64,000 nt of DNA, from NCBI RefSeq assembly GCF_025397915.1, contig NZ_JALIDZ010000008.1, positions 124,001 to 188,000 on the forward strand, in the 5' to 3' direction. The translations under genes and the position numbers were made by a program. How positions within the stretch are numbered: the first letter of the stretch is position 1; each line of letters begins with the position of its first letter. Below the pieces are notes generated by a model, which worked only from the letters and a program-made list of their open reading frames with translations, was not told where the DNA came from and ran no database searches. Origin of the DNA: Microbaculum marinisediminis (GTDB taxonomy: Bacteria > Pseudomonadota > Alphaproteobacteria > Rhizobiales > Tepidamorphaceae). Below are positions 15,266-23,557 of the stretch, in pieces.

Positions 15266-16759
15266 TTGGATCTCATCTCCGGCCTCAGCCTTGGAATACA
15301 GACCGCGGTAACAACCGAAGGCCTGCTGTTCTGCCTGATCGGCGTCACGGTGGGCATGTTCATCGGCGTGTTGCCGGGCATCGGTCCCCTGGCCGCCGTC
15401 GCCATGCTCCTGCCCGTCACCTACCACCTGCAGCCGATGAGCGCCCTGATCATGCTGGCGGGCATCTTCTACGGCGCGCAGTACGGCGGATCGACCGCCT
15501 CCATCCTGCTCAACCTGCCCGGCACGTCGACGACGGCGGTCACCGCCATCGACGGCTATCCGATGACGAAGCAGGGGCGCGGCGGGGTTGCCCTTTTCAT
15601 CACCACGATCACCTCCTTCGTCGGCGGGTCCTTTGCGATCGTGCTGCTGATGAGCTTCGCGCCGAAGCTCGGGGAGATGGCGCTGGCCTTCTCCTCGGCC
15701 GAGTACTTTTCGATCATGCTGCTGGGCCTCGTCGCTGCGGCCACGATGTCGCTGGGCTCGCCGATCAAGGGCATCCTCGCGGTGGTGGCGGGCCTGCTGC
15801 TGTCCACGATCGGCATCGACAGCACGTCGGGCGAGGTGCGCTACACGTTCGGCGTGCTCCGCCTGCAGGACGGCATCAACCTGGTCGCCATGGCGATGGG
15901 GCTCTTCGGGGTCGCGGAGATTCTGAAGAACGCCGGAACGCCGGAGCGTCCGAAGAGCGCCGTTTCGAAGGTACGGTTGCGCGACCTGATACCGACGCGC
16001 GAGGATCTGCGGCTCGCCGTGAAGCCCACGGTGCGCGGGTCCATCGTCGGCTCGTTCATCGGCGTGCTGCCGGGCGCCGGACCGACCCTTGCCGCGTTTC
16101 TGGCCTACGCGATCGAGAAGCGCAGCTCGAAGACGCCGGAGCGGTTCGGGCGCGGCGCCATCGAGGGCATTTCGGCGCCCGAAGCCGCCAACAACGCCTC
16201 GACCCAGGCCGCGTTCATCCCGACCCTGGCGCTGGGCATTCCCGGCGACGCGACGATGGCCGTCCTCATGGGCGCGATGCTGATACACGGCATCGTTCCG
16301 CGACCGGAGCTCTTCACCACCAATCCGGATCTGTTCTGGGGGCTGGTCATCAGCTTCTGGATCGGAAACCTGTTTCTTCTCATCCTGAACATCCCGCTGA
16401 TCGGCGTCTGGGTGCGTATCCTCACCGTCCCCAAGCGGGTGCTCTTTCCGCTGATCATCTTTTTCATCTGCGTGGGCGTCTACAGCGTCAACAACAGCGC
16501 GTTCGACGTGTACGTCGTCATCGCGTTCGGCCTCATCGGCTATGTGATGAGCCAGTACGGCTATCCGCCCGCGCCCATGCTGATGGGGTTCATTCTCGGA
16601 CCGCTGCTGGAGCAGCACTTCCGTCGCGCGCTGCTGTTTTCGCGCGGAGACATGGCAACGTTCATCGAGCGGCCGATCAGCGCGACCTTCCTCGTGCTGA
16701 CGCTTCTGCTGATCGCATCGATTGCCTTGCCGCTTCTGCGCAAAAGACGGGCCGCATGA
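15266..16759 (+). CDS. tctA: Tripartite tricarboxylate transporter large membrane subunit TctA
   Basis: A 497-residue permease. The family motif GVLPGIGPLAAVAMLLP appears near residue 33 and a second, repeat-like GVLPGAGPTLAAFLAYA near 270, each followed by hydrophobic spans. IFYGAQYGGSTASILLNLPG is also typical. The start is TTG at 15266, with GGAAGG upstream, because MDLISGLSLGIQTA aligns with the usual TctA N-terminus and no ATG fits. It imports a carboxylate with a cation gradient. No gene follows on this strand; the next gene is convergent. Confidence 0.92.
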   Translation: MDLISGLSLGIQTAVTTEGLLFCLIGVTVGMFIGVLPGIGPLAAVAMLLPVTYHLQPMSALIMLAGIFYGAQYGGSTASILLNLPGTSTTAVTAIDGYPMTKQGRGGVALFITTITSFVGGSFAIVLLMSFAPKLGEMALAFSSAEYFSIMLLGLVAAATMSLGSPIKGILAVVAGLLLSTIGIDSTSGEVRYTFGVLRLQDGINLVAMAMGLFGVAEILKNAGTPERPKSAVSKVRLRDLIPTREDLRLAVKPTVRGSIVGSFIGVLPGAGPTLAAFLAYAIEKRSSKTPERFGRGAIEGISAPEAANNASTQAAFIPTLALGIPGDATMAVLMGAMLIHGIVPRPELFTTNPDLFWGLVISFWIGNLFLLILNIPLIGVWVRILTVPKRVLFPLIIFFICVGVYSVNNSAFDVYVVIAFGLIGYVMSQYGYPPAPMLMGFILGPLLEQHFRRALLFSRGDMATFIERPISATFLVLTLLLIASIALPLLRKRRAA

Positions 16760-16922
16760 TCGGCGCCCGGACGGCGTCTCGCCCCGGTGACCGACGGGCG
16801 CACGCCGGGCCGCCCCTGTCGCCCGGCCGGCCCCGTCTATCGCACTAACGCGGGATATCGGGTCCGGCAGTGCGCGCCCGCCGCCCGTCCGATGCGGCCT
16901 TTCGCTGCCTCCGGTCGGCTGA

Positions 16923-17423
16923 TCAGTCGTCCTGTAGCAAACGCTCTTCGAGTTTGGGGGCGACCGACTTCTTCAAGGCGCGGAGAAGCTCCGACAGCTG
17001 CAGCACTTGCGTTTGCGACATGTCGGCCAGGAGGTCTTCCACCCATTCGTGGTGGCTCTCGACGATCTCTTTGATGTAGTCCCGCCCTTCGGGGGTGATC
17101 GTGACGATCATGGAGCGGCGGTCCGTCAGCGCCGGCGCCATCTCGACAAGCCCGCTCTTCGACAGATCCTTCACGATGCCGCTGATATTGCCGTTGGTCA
17201 CGAAGAGTTCCGAAGACAGGCTCCCCATGCTCAGGCCCTCCGGATTCATATCCAGAGTATAAAGAATATCGAGCCGGACCAGCGTGGTGCCGAACTCCGT
17301 ATGCAGTCTTTTCTTCAGATGCTTGTCCACCATGCGATAGAGACTGGCCATACGAAGCCAGGTCCTGACACGGATGGATGCTGGCGGGGTGCCGGCTAAT
17401 TGTTTCGACTTTGCGCGCGCCAT
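16923..17423 (-). CDS. MarR family transcriptional regulator
   Basis: A 166-residue winged-helix regulator. The DNA-binding region covers about residues 60-125: LSMGSLSSELFVTNGNISGI (helix-turn-helix), then DLSKSGLVEMAPALTDRRSM, the MarR wing with the D-R-R signature. Flanking helices give the dimer interface. It lies 280 bases beyond the end of the crotonase/CoA-transferase operon on the same strand and probably has its own promoter. MarR proteins beside CoA-dependent degradation genes often respond to an acyl-CoA or aromatic acid; this is inference. Candidate targets are the AT-rich palindromes at 24.8-25.4 kb. Confidence 0.9.
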   Translation of the reverse strand: MARAKSKQLAGTPPASIRVRTWLRMASLYRMVDKHLKKRLHTEFGTTLVRLDILYTLDMNPEGLSMGSLSSELFVTNGNISGIVKDLSKSGLVEMAPALTDRRSMIVTITPEGRDYIKEIVESHHEWVEDLLADMSQTQVLQLSELLRALKKSVAPKLEERLLQDD

Positions 17424-17703
17424 TGTCTGCCTTTGGAAAAAATCGCTTCCCGTCTCCCGAAGTCTGCTGATGTAGTGTCCGGAAGCTTTCGGTCACGAAT
17501 CGAACAGCGAGTTTGGCACCTTCGGAGTTCGGCTTCCAATTCATTCGGCGGGCCCGGGGGAGGTCGGGTCCTGGCCCGCTGTCGAAGGACGACCGAACTG
17601 TTTCCCGCCCTTCGGCTATAGCGCGTGGAGGATGGCCGCTGTCGGCCATCCCCTTGTTCCGTATCCAGGCCGATCGGAAAATCGGCTCACCGCCGGACCG
17701 ATG

Positions 17704-18585
17704 TCATTCCTCGGCCTGCCGCTTAAAGCGACCGTCGCGCCAATCCAGGGCCGCCTTGAGCGATTCCGTCGTCGCCTTGCGGATGAACTCGGCAGTGAAC
17801 GGGCTCTGGTGCGAGATGGTATTGAGATCGGTGGTCGTGTCGACCGACGGTCCGTATCCCATATTGTCGACCCACCGGTTCACGACGTCCTTGTGCACCG
17901 TCAGCATGTCCAGGGGCAGCAGCGCGATGCGGCGGCAGTATTTCATGGCCTGCTTGTCGAGCTCGTCAGCCGGCACCGCCCGGTTGATGATCTGCCACTG
18001 CTGCGCCTCGGTCCCGCTGATGTTGTCGCCGGTGAAGAGCATTTCCTTCGTCTTCAGAGGACCGGCCTTGATGGGCAACAGGCCGATCGTCGTGGGCAGC
18101 CCCAGCGCGCGTGACGCGGGATGCCCGAACTGGGCGTCCTCGGCGGCGATGACCGTATCGCAGACGCCGATCAGGTCCAGGCCGCCGGCAAGACAGTACC
18201 CATGGACCTGGGCAACGATCGGCTTGCGGAACCGCCGGATTCGATGGAGCCAGACGGCCACCTGGCGCAGGTTGTCGCGATCCTGCGCGATGAACGACTC
18301 GCCGATCCGGCTTACTTCGTCCTCGGTTTCGACCGGCAATCGGGTCTGGCCCGACATGACGTCGTAGCCGCCCTCCAGATCATAGCCCGTCGAAAACGCC
18401 CGTCCCGCGCCCTTCAGCCGAACCACGCGAATGGCATCGCCGGGATTCAGAAGCTCCAGCACGCGAAGGAACTCTTCGCGCAGCGTCAGGCTGATGCTGT
18501 TGAGCTTTTCCGGCCGGTTGAGGGTGATCGTCGCAACAGGCCCGTCGACTTCGAGCAGAAGGGTTTCGAACTTGGGAATATCCAC
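17704..18585 (-). CDS. Enoyl-CoA hydratase/isomerase (crotonase) family protein
   Basis: A 293-residue crotonase-fold protein with the oxyanion-hole stretch AGRAFSTGYDLEGG near residue 65 and the second conserved region AQVHGYCLAGGLDLIGVCD near 130. The two glutamates of classic hydratases look replaced: GGLDL has Asp, and FGHPASRALGLP has Ala where FGxPE is usual. A hydratase role is therefore uncertain; isomerase, hydrolase or lyase activity is possible. The start is taken as GTG at 18585, with AAGG 9 bases upstream and a 23-base gap after the preceding CoA-transferase; an earlier GTG at 18636 would overlap that gene. It is the last gene of the six-gene operon. Confidence 0.82.
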   Translation of the reverse strand: MDIPKFETLLLEVDGPVATITLNRPEKLNSISLTLREEFLRVLELLNPGDAIRVVRLKGAGRAFSTGYDLEGGYDVMSGQTRLPVETEDEVSRIGESFIAQDRDNLRQVAVWLHRIRRFRKPIVAQVHGYCLAGGLDLIGVCDTVIAAEDAQFGHPASRALGLPTTIGLLPIKAGPLKTKEMLFTGDNISGTEAQQWQIINRAVPADELDKQAMKYCRRIALLPLDMLTVHKDVVNRWVDNMGYGPSVDTTTDLNTISHQSPFTAEFIRKATTESLKAALDWRDGRFKRQAEE

Positions 18586-18608
18586 GTTGATTTGCCTTTC
18601 GTCTGTTT

Positions 18609-19829
18609 TCAGAAAAATGCGCCGGCCTGCTGACACGAACGGATGACATCATCCGGAATCTGCAGGATTTCCTTGAGAACCATCGTCTGATGCTCGCCGA
18701 TATCAGGCCCCGCACCATGGGGCCGGCCCGGTGTCTCCGATAGCTGAATGCGGGTCGCCTCGACGTATGTCGACCCGCGCCGGGGATGCTCCACGGCGAC
18801 GAAATGATTGCGGTCCTTGAGCTGCGGATCGTGCGGCAATTCGCTTCCGTGCAGCGCCACGTAGGCCGGAATTCCCGCCGTCTGGAGCAGCTCTTCGACA
18901 CGCTCGGCTGGCTCGTCGGCCACCGCCTTGGCGATGGCCGCATCGATCCGCTCCCTGTGCGCCTTGCGCGCATCGACATCGGCATCGATCAGATCATCGA
19001 CACCCGATAACCGCAGCACATCGATCAGGGCCGTCCATTCGGCCTCGGTCCGGATCGAAATCGCGACATAGCGCTCGCGCCCATCGCCGGCGGCGCAGAC
19101 ATAGACCTCGTTCGGACACAGCGCGGGATCGGCGTTGCCCTGCCGTTCGGCAACGCTGCCACTCGTCGAGTACTCGAGGATTTCCGGAGCCATGTATTGC
19201 AGGCCGGCTTCCACCTGGGACAGATCGATATAGGCGCCCTCGCCGGTTCGCGCGCGCCGGTCGAGCGCGGCCAGCAGCCCCATCAGGCTGAACTTCGGCG
19301 CCACGAAATCGGTGTAGGGGCCGCAATAGCCGGTCGGCACCATATCGGGCCAGCCGGTGACATTGTGGATCCCCGACAGACAGGACCCGGCGCTGCCGAA
19401 GCCGGCGAGCTTGGAGAGCGGGCCGAAATTCCCCATCAGGGTCGTGCTCAGCATGATCAGGCCGGGGTTCGACTGGCGCAGCGAGTCGTAGTCCAGGCCC
19501 CAGGCCTTCATGGTCCCAGGGCTGAACGATTCCAGGACGATATCGGCCCAGTCGCACAGCGTGCGGGCGACCTCGCGGGCCTCGGGGATTGCCAGGTCGA
19601 GCGCCAGGCCGAGCTTGCCGGCATTGAGGTCGCTCGCCAGCGCCGAGTTGTCGGGCCGCGACTCGCCATTGGTGAACGGCGACAACGCGCGCGCCAGATC
19701 GACCCGCCGCGCCGACTCGACCCGCACCACCGTCGCGCCGTGGTCGGCGAGCGCCCTGCCCACCGTGGGGCCGGCCAGCACCCATGAGAAATCAGCGACC
19801 TTGACGCCCGCCAATGCTGCTTCGCGCAT
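18609..19829 (-). CDS. Class III CoA-transferase (CaiB/BaiF family), Asp-bearing subunit
   Basis: A 406-residue family III CoA-transferase, starting MREAALAGVKVADFSWVLAGPTVGRALADHG. Typical features are FTNGESRPDNSALASDLNAGKLGL (CoA site), SFSPGTMKAWGLDYDSL and RRARTGEGAYIDLSQVEA. By my alignment the catalytic aspartate falls in GPYTDFVAPKFSLMGL. Its ATG overlaps the stop of the preceding CoA-transferase gene by one base (TGATG). Adjacent overlapping genes, of which only one keeps the aspartate, resemble heteromeric enzymes such as BbsEF. It probably activates the imported acid by CoA transfer. Confidence 0.87.
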   Translation of the reverse strand: MREAALAGVKVADFSWVLAGPTVGRALADHGATVVRVESARRVDLARALSPFTNGESRPDNSALASDLNAGKLGLALDLAIPEAREVARTLCDWADIVLESFSPGTMKAWGLDYDSLRQSNPGLIMLSTTLMGNFGPLSKLAGFGSAGSCLSGIHNVTGWPDMVPTGYCGPYTDFVAPKFSLMGLLAALDRRARTGEGAYIDLSQVEAGLQYMAPEILEYSTSGSVAERQGNADPALCPNEVYVCAAGDGRERYVAISIRTEAEWTALIDVLRLSGVDDLIDADVDARKAHRERIDAAIAKAVADEPAERVEELLQTAGIPAYVALHGSELPHDPQLKDRNHFVAVEHPRRGSTYVEATRIQLSETPGRPHGAGPDIGEHQTMVLKEILQIPDDVIRSCQQAGAFF

Positions 19830-21112
19830 CAGATCACCCCGTTGGTCTGGAGGAGCGCTACGTCGGCGCCGGTCATCCCGAGCCATCCGCCATAGACATC
19901 GCCGTTGGCCGCGCCGGCCGCGCCGCTGCCGCCGTGATTGACGAAGGCTTCGGGCCGGATGCGCGCGAACGGCCCCGGCAGGCATGGGCCGGATGCATCG
20001 GCATCGCCCGTCGGAAACCAGGTGCCGCGGGCGTCGTGGTGGTCGTTGTCCATGATATCGGCGACCGAGAGGATCGGCGCCAGCAGCAGCCGCCGGTCGC
20101 GCGCCGTCGTCAGGATCTCGTCCGTGCCACGGGTGGAGAAGAACCGCGCGATGATCGCCTCGATCTGGGCCCGCTCGGCATCGCCCATGCCCTTCTCGGC
20201 GTATTTGTCTTTGGTCGCGCCGCTGGCCGAGAGGCCGGAGCCGGAGGTCTGCGGCAGGTCGCGCCAGTCGACGGCGGCCAGATGGTCCGGCAGCAGCCCG
20301 CTTTCGGCGACCCAGGCCATGAAGTTGTTGCTGAAATGGCCCGTGGCCGGTCCGCTCGTCAGCGTGAACTGGACGTAGCCGTCGCTGGTTTTCCAGACCG
20401 TCGGGAAGATCGTGACCCCGTCCTGGGGGCCGGCGGCCACGTCGTTGACCAGCGGATAGAGCCCCTGGCCCTGGTTGGCGGCGACCAGGGATTCCTGGAA
20501 GGAGATGTCGACCCCCTGCCCGCGCCCCGACCGGGCGCGCTCGGCCAGCGCCAGCAGGGCGCCGACGACGGCATCCGACGCGCCATGGAAATACGCCTGG
20601 TAGGACGTGCCGATGCGGACGGGCACGCGGCCGTCGACGCGGTTGCGTTCGAGCGCCCCCGAGGCCGCCCAGATGACGAGGTCGCTGTCGGCGTAGCCCG
20701 CCTTCGGCCCGGTCCGGCCGAACGGCGTCATCGTCACGTGGATCAGGCGGTCGTTGAGCGACCGCAGCGTGTCGGCATCGAGGCCGAGGGCGTCGACCTC
20801 CCGTCTTGTGCCGGAGACGAGCAGGAAATCCGCCGCCGCGCACAGGCGCAGTAGCAGCGCCCGGCCGTCCGCGCTGTGAATGTCGCAGGTCACGCTCTTC
20901 TTGTTGTGGGACAGGGCGGCCCAGAGGCGGGAGACCCCGGTTCCGCCCAGCAACGGCGGCGCGGTCCGCGCGGCGGCGCCGCCCGGCGGCTCGACCGCCA
21001 CCACCTCGGCGCCGAGATCAGCAAGCAGCCGTCCGGTCAGGAGCCCCCTGAAATCGGTGAGATCCACGACCCGGTAGCCGTTCAGATATCCCCTCCGGGA
21101 TGTCGTATCCAA
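19829..21112 (-). CDS. Class III CoA-transferase family protein, possibly non-catalytic subunit
   Basis: A 427-residue CaiB/BaiF-family protein: GYRVVDLTDFRGLLTGRLLADLGAEVVAVEPPGG at the N-terminus and RARSGRGQGVDISFQESLV near residue 200. In the stretch SYQAYFHGASDAVVGALLAL my alignment puts Tyr where the catalytic Asp normally stands, so it may be the inactive partner of the next gene. The start is taken as TTG at 21112 because AGGAGGAG lies just upstream and the protein then begins close to the conserved VVDL strand. A GTG at 21160 has no good ribosome-binding site. It is tightly coupled to the downstream CoA-transferase. Confidence 0.82.
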   Translation of the reverse strand: MDTTSRRGYLNGYRVVDLTDFRGLLTGRLLADLGAEVVAVEPPGGAAARTAPPLLGGTGVSRLWAALSHNKKSVTCDIHSADGRALLLRLCAAADFLLVSGTRREVDALGLDADTLRSLNDRLIHVTMTPFGRTGPKAGYADSDLVIWAASGALERNRVDGRVPVRIGTSYQAYFHGASDAVVGALLALAERARSGRGQGVDISFQESLVAANQGQGLYPLVNDVAAGPQDGVTIFPTVWKTSDGYVQFTLTSGPATGHFSNNFMAWVAESGLLPDHLAAVDWRDLPQTSGSGLSASGATKDKYAEKGMGDAERAQIEAIIARFFSTRGTDEILTTARDRRLLLAPILSVADIMDNDHHDARGTWFPTGDADASGPCLPGPFARIRPEAFVNHGGSGAAGAANGDVYGGWLGMTGADVALLQTNGVI

Positions 21113-21170
21113 GGTCAGCTCCTCCTGCCGCGCCGGCAAATGGTGCCGCCGCCCCTGCACGCGATCGTCG

Positions 21171-22280
21171 TCATCGGATGGCCCAGTCCTTCAGGAAATC
21201 GGCCGTGTCGGCCGGCCCGACCGCCGCGCCCGGGCGGATCGAAGCCGGCGTTGCGGACAGCCGCGGCACCGGCGCCGTCGTGAGCCTGCCATCGCGCTCG
21301 AGGAAGGCGCCGCGCGCCACGTTGTGGGGATGCCCGGCGGCCTCGTCCATGCTCAGCACCGGCGCGAAACAGACGTCGCTGCCCTCCAGCAGCGCGCACC
21401 ATTCGGCCCGGGTGCGCCGCGCGAAGATCTCGGACAGCCGGCCCCTCAGCGCCGGCCAGGCCGACCGATCGAACTGCCGGTCGAACAGCGGGTCCCGCAG
21501 GTCCAGCTTGTCCCGGAGCAACCGATAGAAGCGATCTTCGATCGCCCCGATCGCGATCCACGCGCCGTCGCGACACCGGTAGACATTGTAGAAAGGGGCA
21601 CCACCGTCGATGACGTTCACGGCGCGGCTGTCCCGCCACTCGGCCTCCGCGCGCTTCTGGTAGATCATGCTCATCAGGGAGATCGCCGCATCGCTCATGG
21701 CGCAGTCAACGACCTGGCCCGTGCCCGTGCGCCGGGCGTGATGCAGCGCCGCCAGGACCCCGGCCACCAGATGCATCGCGCCGCCGCCATAGTCTCCGAC
21801 CAGGTTCAGCGGGATCACCGGATGCTCGGCCGGCCCCGTGGCGTGCAGCGCCCCCGAGACGGCGATATAGTTGATGTCGTGGCCGGCGACGTCGCGATAG
21901 GGGCCGTCCTGCCCCCAGCCGGTCATGCGCCCGTAGACCAGCGCGGGATTGGCCGCAAGGACGGCCTCGGGACCGAGACCAAGTCGCTCCATCACGCCCG
22001 GACGGTACCCCTCGATCACGACGTCGGCCGCAGCGATCAGGTCGAGAGCCCGTGTCCTGCCCGCCTCTGACTTCAGGTCGAGCGCGAGCGCGGTACGGCC
22101 CCGATTTTCCGGCGCGTATCGGTCCATCGGGCCGGCCATACTGCGATCGATGCGCACGACACGCGCCCCGAGATCGGCCAGCATCATGCCGCAGAAGGGG
22201 ACGGGACCGATTGCGGCGAGTTCGACGACGCGAACGTCGGCGAGCGGCCCCGATATCGTCTCGTCCCTCATGCCACGCAT
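21171..22280 (-). CDS. Alpha-methylacyl-CoA racemase-like CaiB/BaiF family protein
   Basis: A 369-residue class III CoA-transferase-fold protein closest to alpha-methylacyl-CoA racemase. The racemase catalytic pair seems present: His in GQDGPYRDVAGHDINYIAVS and Asp in NLVGDYGGGAMHLVAG. RPGVMERLGLGPEAV and GGAPFYNVYRCRDG are also typical. Racemases invert the 2-methyl centre of branched acyl-CoAs before dehydrogenation, which fits the two dehydrogenases just upstream. The start could be Met1 or Met4. It could also be a true CoA-transferase; the racemase assignment rests on motif reading only. Confidence 0.83.
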   Translation of the reverse strand: MRGMRDETISGPLADVRVVELAAIGPVPFCGMMLADLGARVVRIDRSMAGPMDRYAPENRGRTALALDLKSEAGRTRALDLIAAADVVIEGYRPGVMERLGLGPEAVLAANPALVYGRMTGWGQDGPYRDVAGHDINYIAVSGALHATGPAEHPVIPLNLVGDYGGGAMHLVAGVLAALHHARRTGTGQVVDCAMSDAAISLMSMIYQKRAEAEWRDSRAVNVIDGGAPFYNVYRCRDGAWIAIGAIEDRFYRLLRDKLDLRDPLFDRQFDRSAWPALRGRLSEIFARRTRAEWCALLEGSDVCFAPVLSMDEAAGHPHNVARGAFLERDGRLTTAPVPRLSATPASIRPGAAVGPADTADFLKDWAIR

Positions 22281-22289
22281 GGCTCGGCG

Positions 22290-23531
22290 TTACCGTGTGG
22301 GCACGCGGGAGAAGGGAATGTCTTTGTCGACCCTGGGGTCGCCCGGCATCCCCAGCACGCGCTCGGCCAGGATCGACCGCTGGATCTCGTCGGAGCCGCC
22401 CTCGAGCCGCATTCCCGGCGCGCGCATGAGCATCGCCTGAAACCGCCCTTCGTCATGCGCGTCGGCGCCGATCCCCAGCCCGATATTGCCCTGCAGGTCC
22501 AGCGCGAACTTGGCCGCCTCCTGTCGCGTCGCCGCCGCCACGAGCTTCAGCACGGAGTTCTCGGGACCGGGCGTATTGCCCTGGGACAATTGCGAGATCG
22601 CGCGCATCGCGGTGTATTTGAGCCCGCTGGCGCGGACCGCCAGGGACGCCAGACGCCCCTTGACCAGGTCGTTCTCGACCGCCGGCCTGCCGTCGATCTG
22701 CCAGGTTCGGCAGAAGTCGAACAGCTCCTCGAACCCCGTCGTCATCGTTGTCGAGACGGACATGCGTTCGTTCATCAGCGTCGTCAGCGCGACGCGCCAG
22801 CCATCGTTGACGTCGCCGATGCGGTGCTCGTCCGGGATATGGACGTCGGTGAAGAACACCTCGTTGAAGCCGGATTGCTCGCTCATCTGACGAATCTGCC
22901 GCACCTCGATGCCGGGCGTGTCCATCCTGACGATGAACATCGTCAGCCCCTTGTGTTTCGGCAGCTCCGAATCCGTGCGCGTCAGTAGCAGGCCCCATTG
23001 CGAGTAGTGCGCGCCGCTGGTCCAGATCTTCTGTCCGTTGATGCGCCAGCCGTCGCCGGCCCGTTCCGCCCGCGTCCGGATTCCCGCCAGATCCGAGCCC
23101 GCGCCCGGCTCCGAAAAGAGCTGGCACCAGATATCGTCCGATCGCCCCATTCTGGGCAGCAAGGTCTTGTTGATATCCTCGCTGGCATGAACCATCAGCG
23201 TCGGCGCGCACATGCTGAGGCCGACGGTGAGGCGCTCGGTCAGTTTCGCGTAATGCCCCTCTTCCTGATGGAAGATGATGTTCTGAACGGGGTTCGCGTC
23301 GCGCCCGCCATAGGCCTCGGGCCAATGGATGCAGCCCCAGCCGGCATCGTATTTCTTTCGCTGCCAGTCGCGCCCCAGGGCCACCTTCTCGGCCTCGGTC
23401 GCGTCGATCTCCAGCAGGCCGAAACTGGAGCGCTTCAAGGCGCTCAGGTGCTCCACGGGGGCATTCGCCTCGATCCAGTCGCGCGCCTCGCGCCGGAATG
23501 CGGCTTCTTCGTGGGAATCGTTGAAATCCAC
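22290..23531 (-). CDS. Acyl-CoA dehydrogenase with catalytic Glu
   Basis: A 413-residue FAD-dependent acyl-CoA dehydrogenase. Features are HWPEAYGGRDANPVQ, the FAD/substrate motif CQLFSEPGAGSDLAGIRTRA, KIWTSGAHYSQWG, and the C-terminal RLEGGSDEIQRSILAERVLG with the glutamate in the usual catalytic position. GTG at 23531 is chosen because AAGGA lies about 9 bases upstream and the product then begins with the ACAD alpha-domain (DFNDSHEEAAFRREAR). It follows a second dehydrogenase gene by 26 bases. The pair resembles the two-subunit dehydrogenases of steroid side-chain and branched-acid pathways, with this protein carrying the base. Confidence 0.9.
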   Translation of the reverse strand: MDFNDSHEEAAFRREARDWIEANAPVEHLSALKRSSFGLLEIDATEAEKVALGRDWQRKKYDAGWGCIHWPEAYGGRDANPVQNIIFHQEEGHYAKLTERLTVGLSMCAPTLMVHASEDINKTLLPRMGRSDDIWCQLFSEPGAGSDLAGIRTRAERAGDGWRINGQKIWTSGAHYSQWGLLLTRTDSELPKHKGLTMFIVRMDTPGIEVRQIRQMSEQSGFNEVFFTDVHIPDEHRIGDVNDGWRVALTTLMNERMSVSTTMTTGFEELFDFCRTWQIDGRPAVENDLVKGRLASLAVRASGLKYTAMRAISQLSQGNTPGPENSVLKLVAAATRQEAAKFALDLQGNIGLGIGADAHDEGRFQAMLMRAPGMRLEGGSDEIQRSILAERVLGMPGDPRVDKDIPFSRVPTR

Positions 23532-23557
23532 TGTCTGGGTCCTTCTGTTCGGGATCT

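Noticed and set aside
16804-16827. GCCGGGC-N10-GCCCGGC hairpin after tctA
   Set aside because: Short GC-rich arms occur by chance in such DNA, and no U-run follows.
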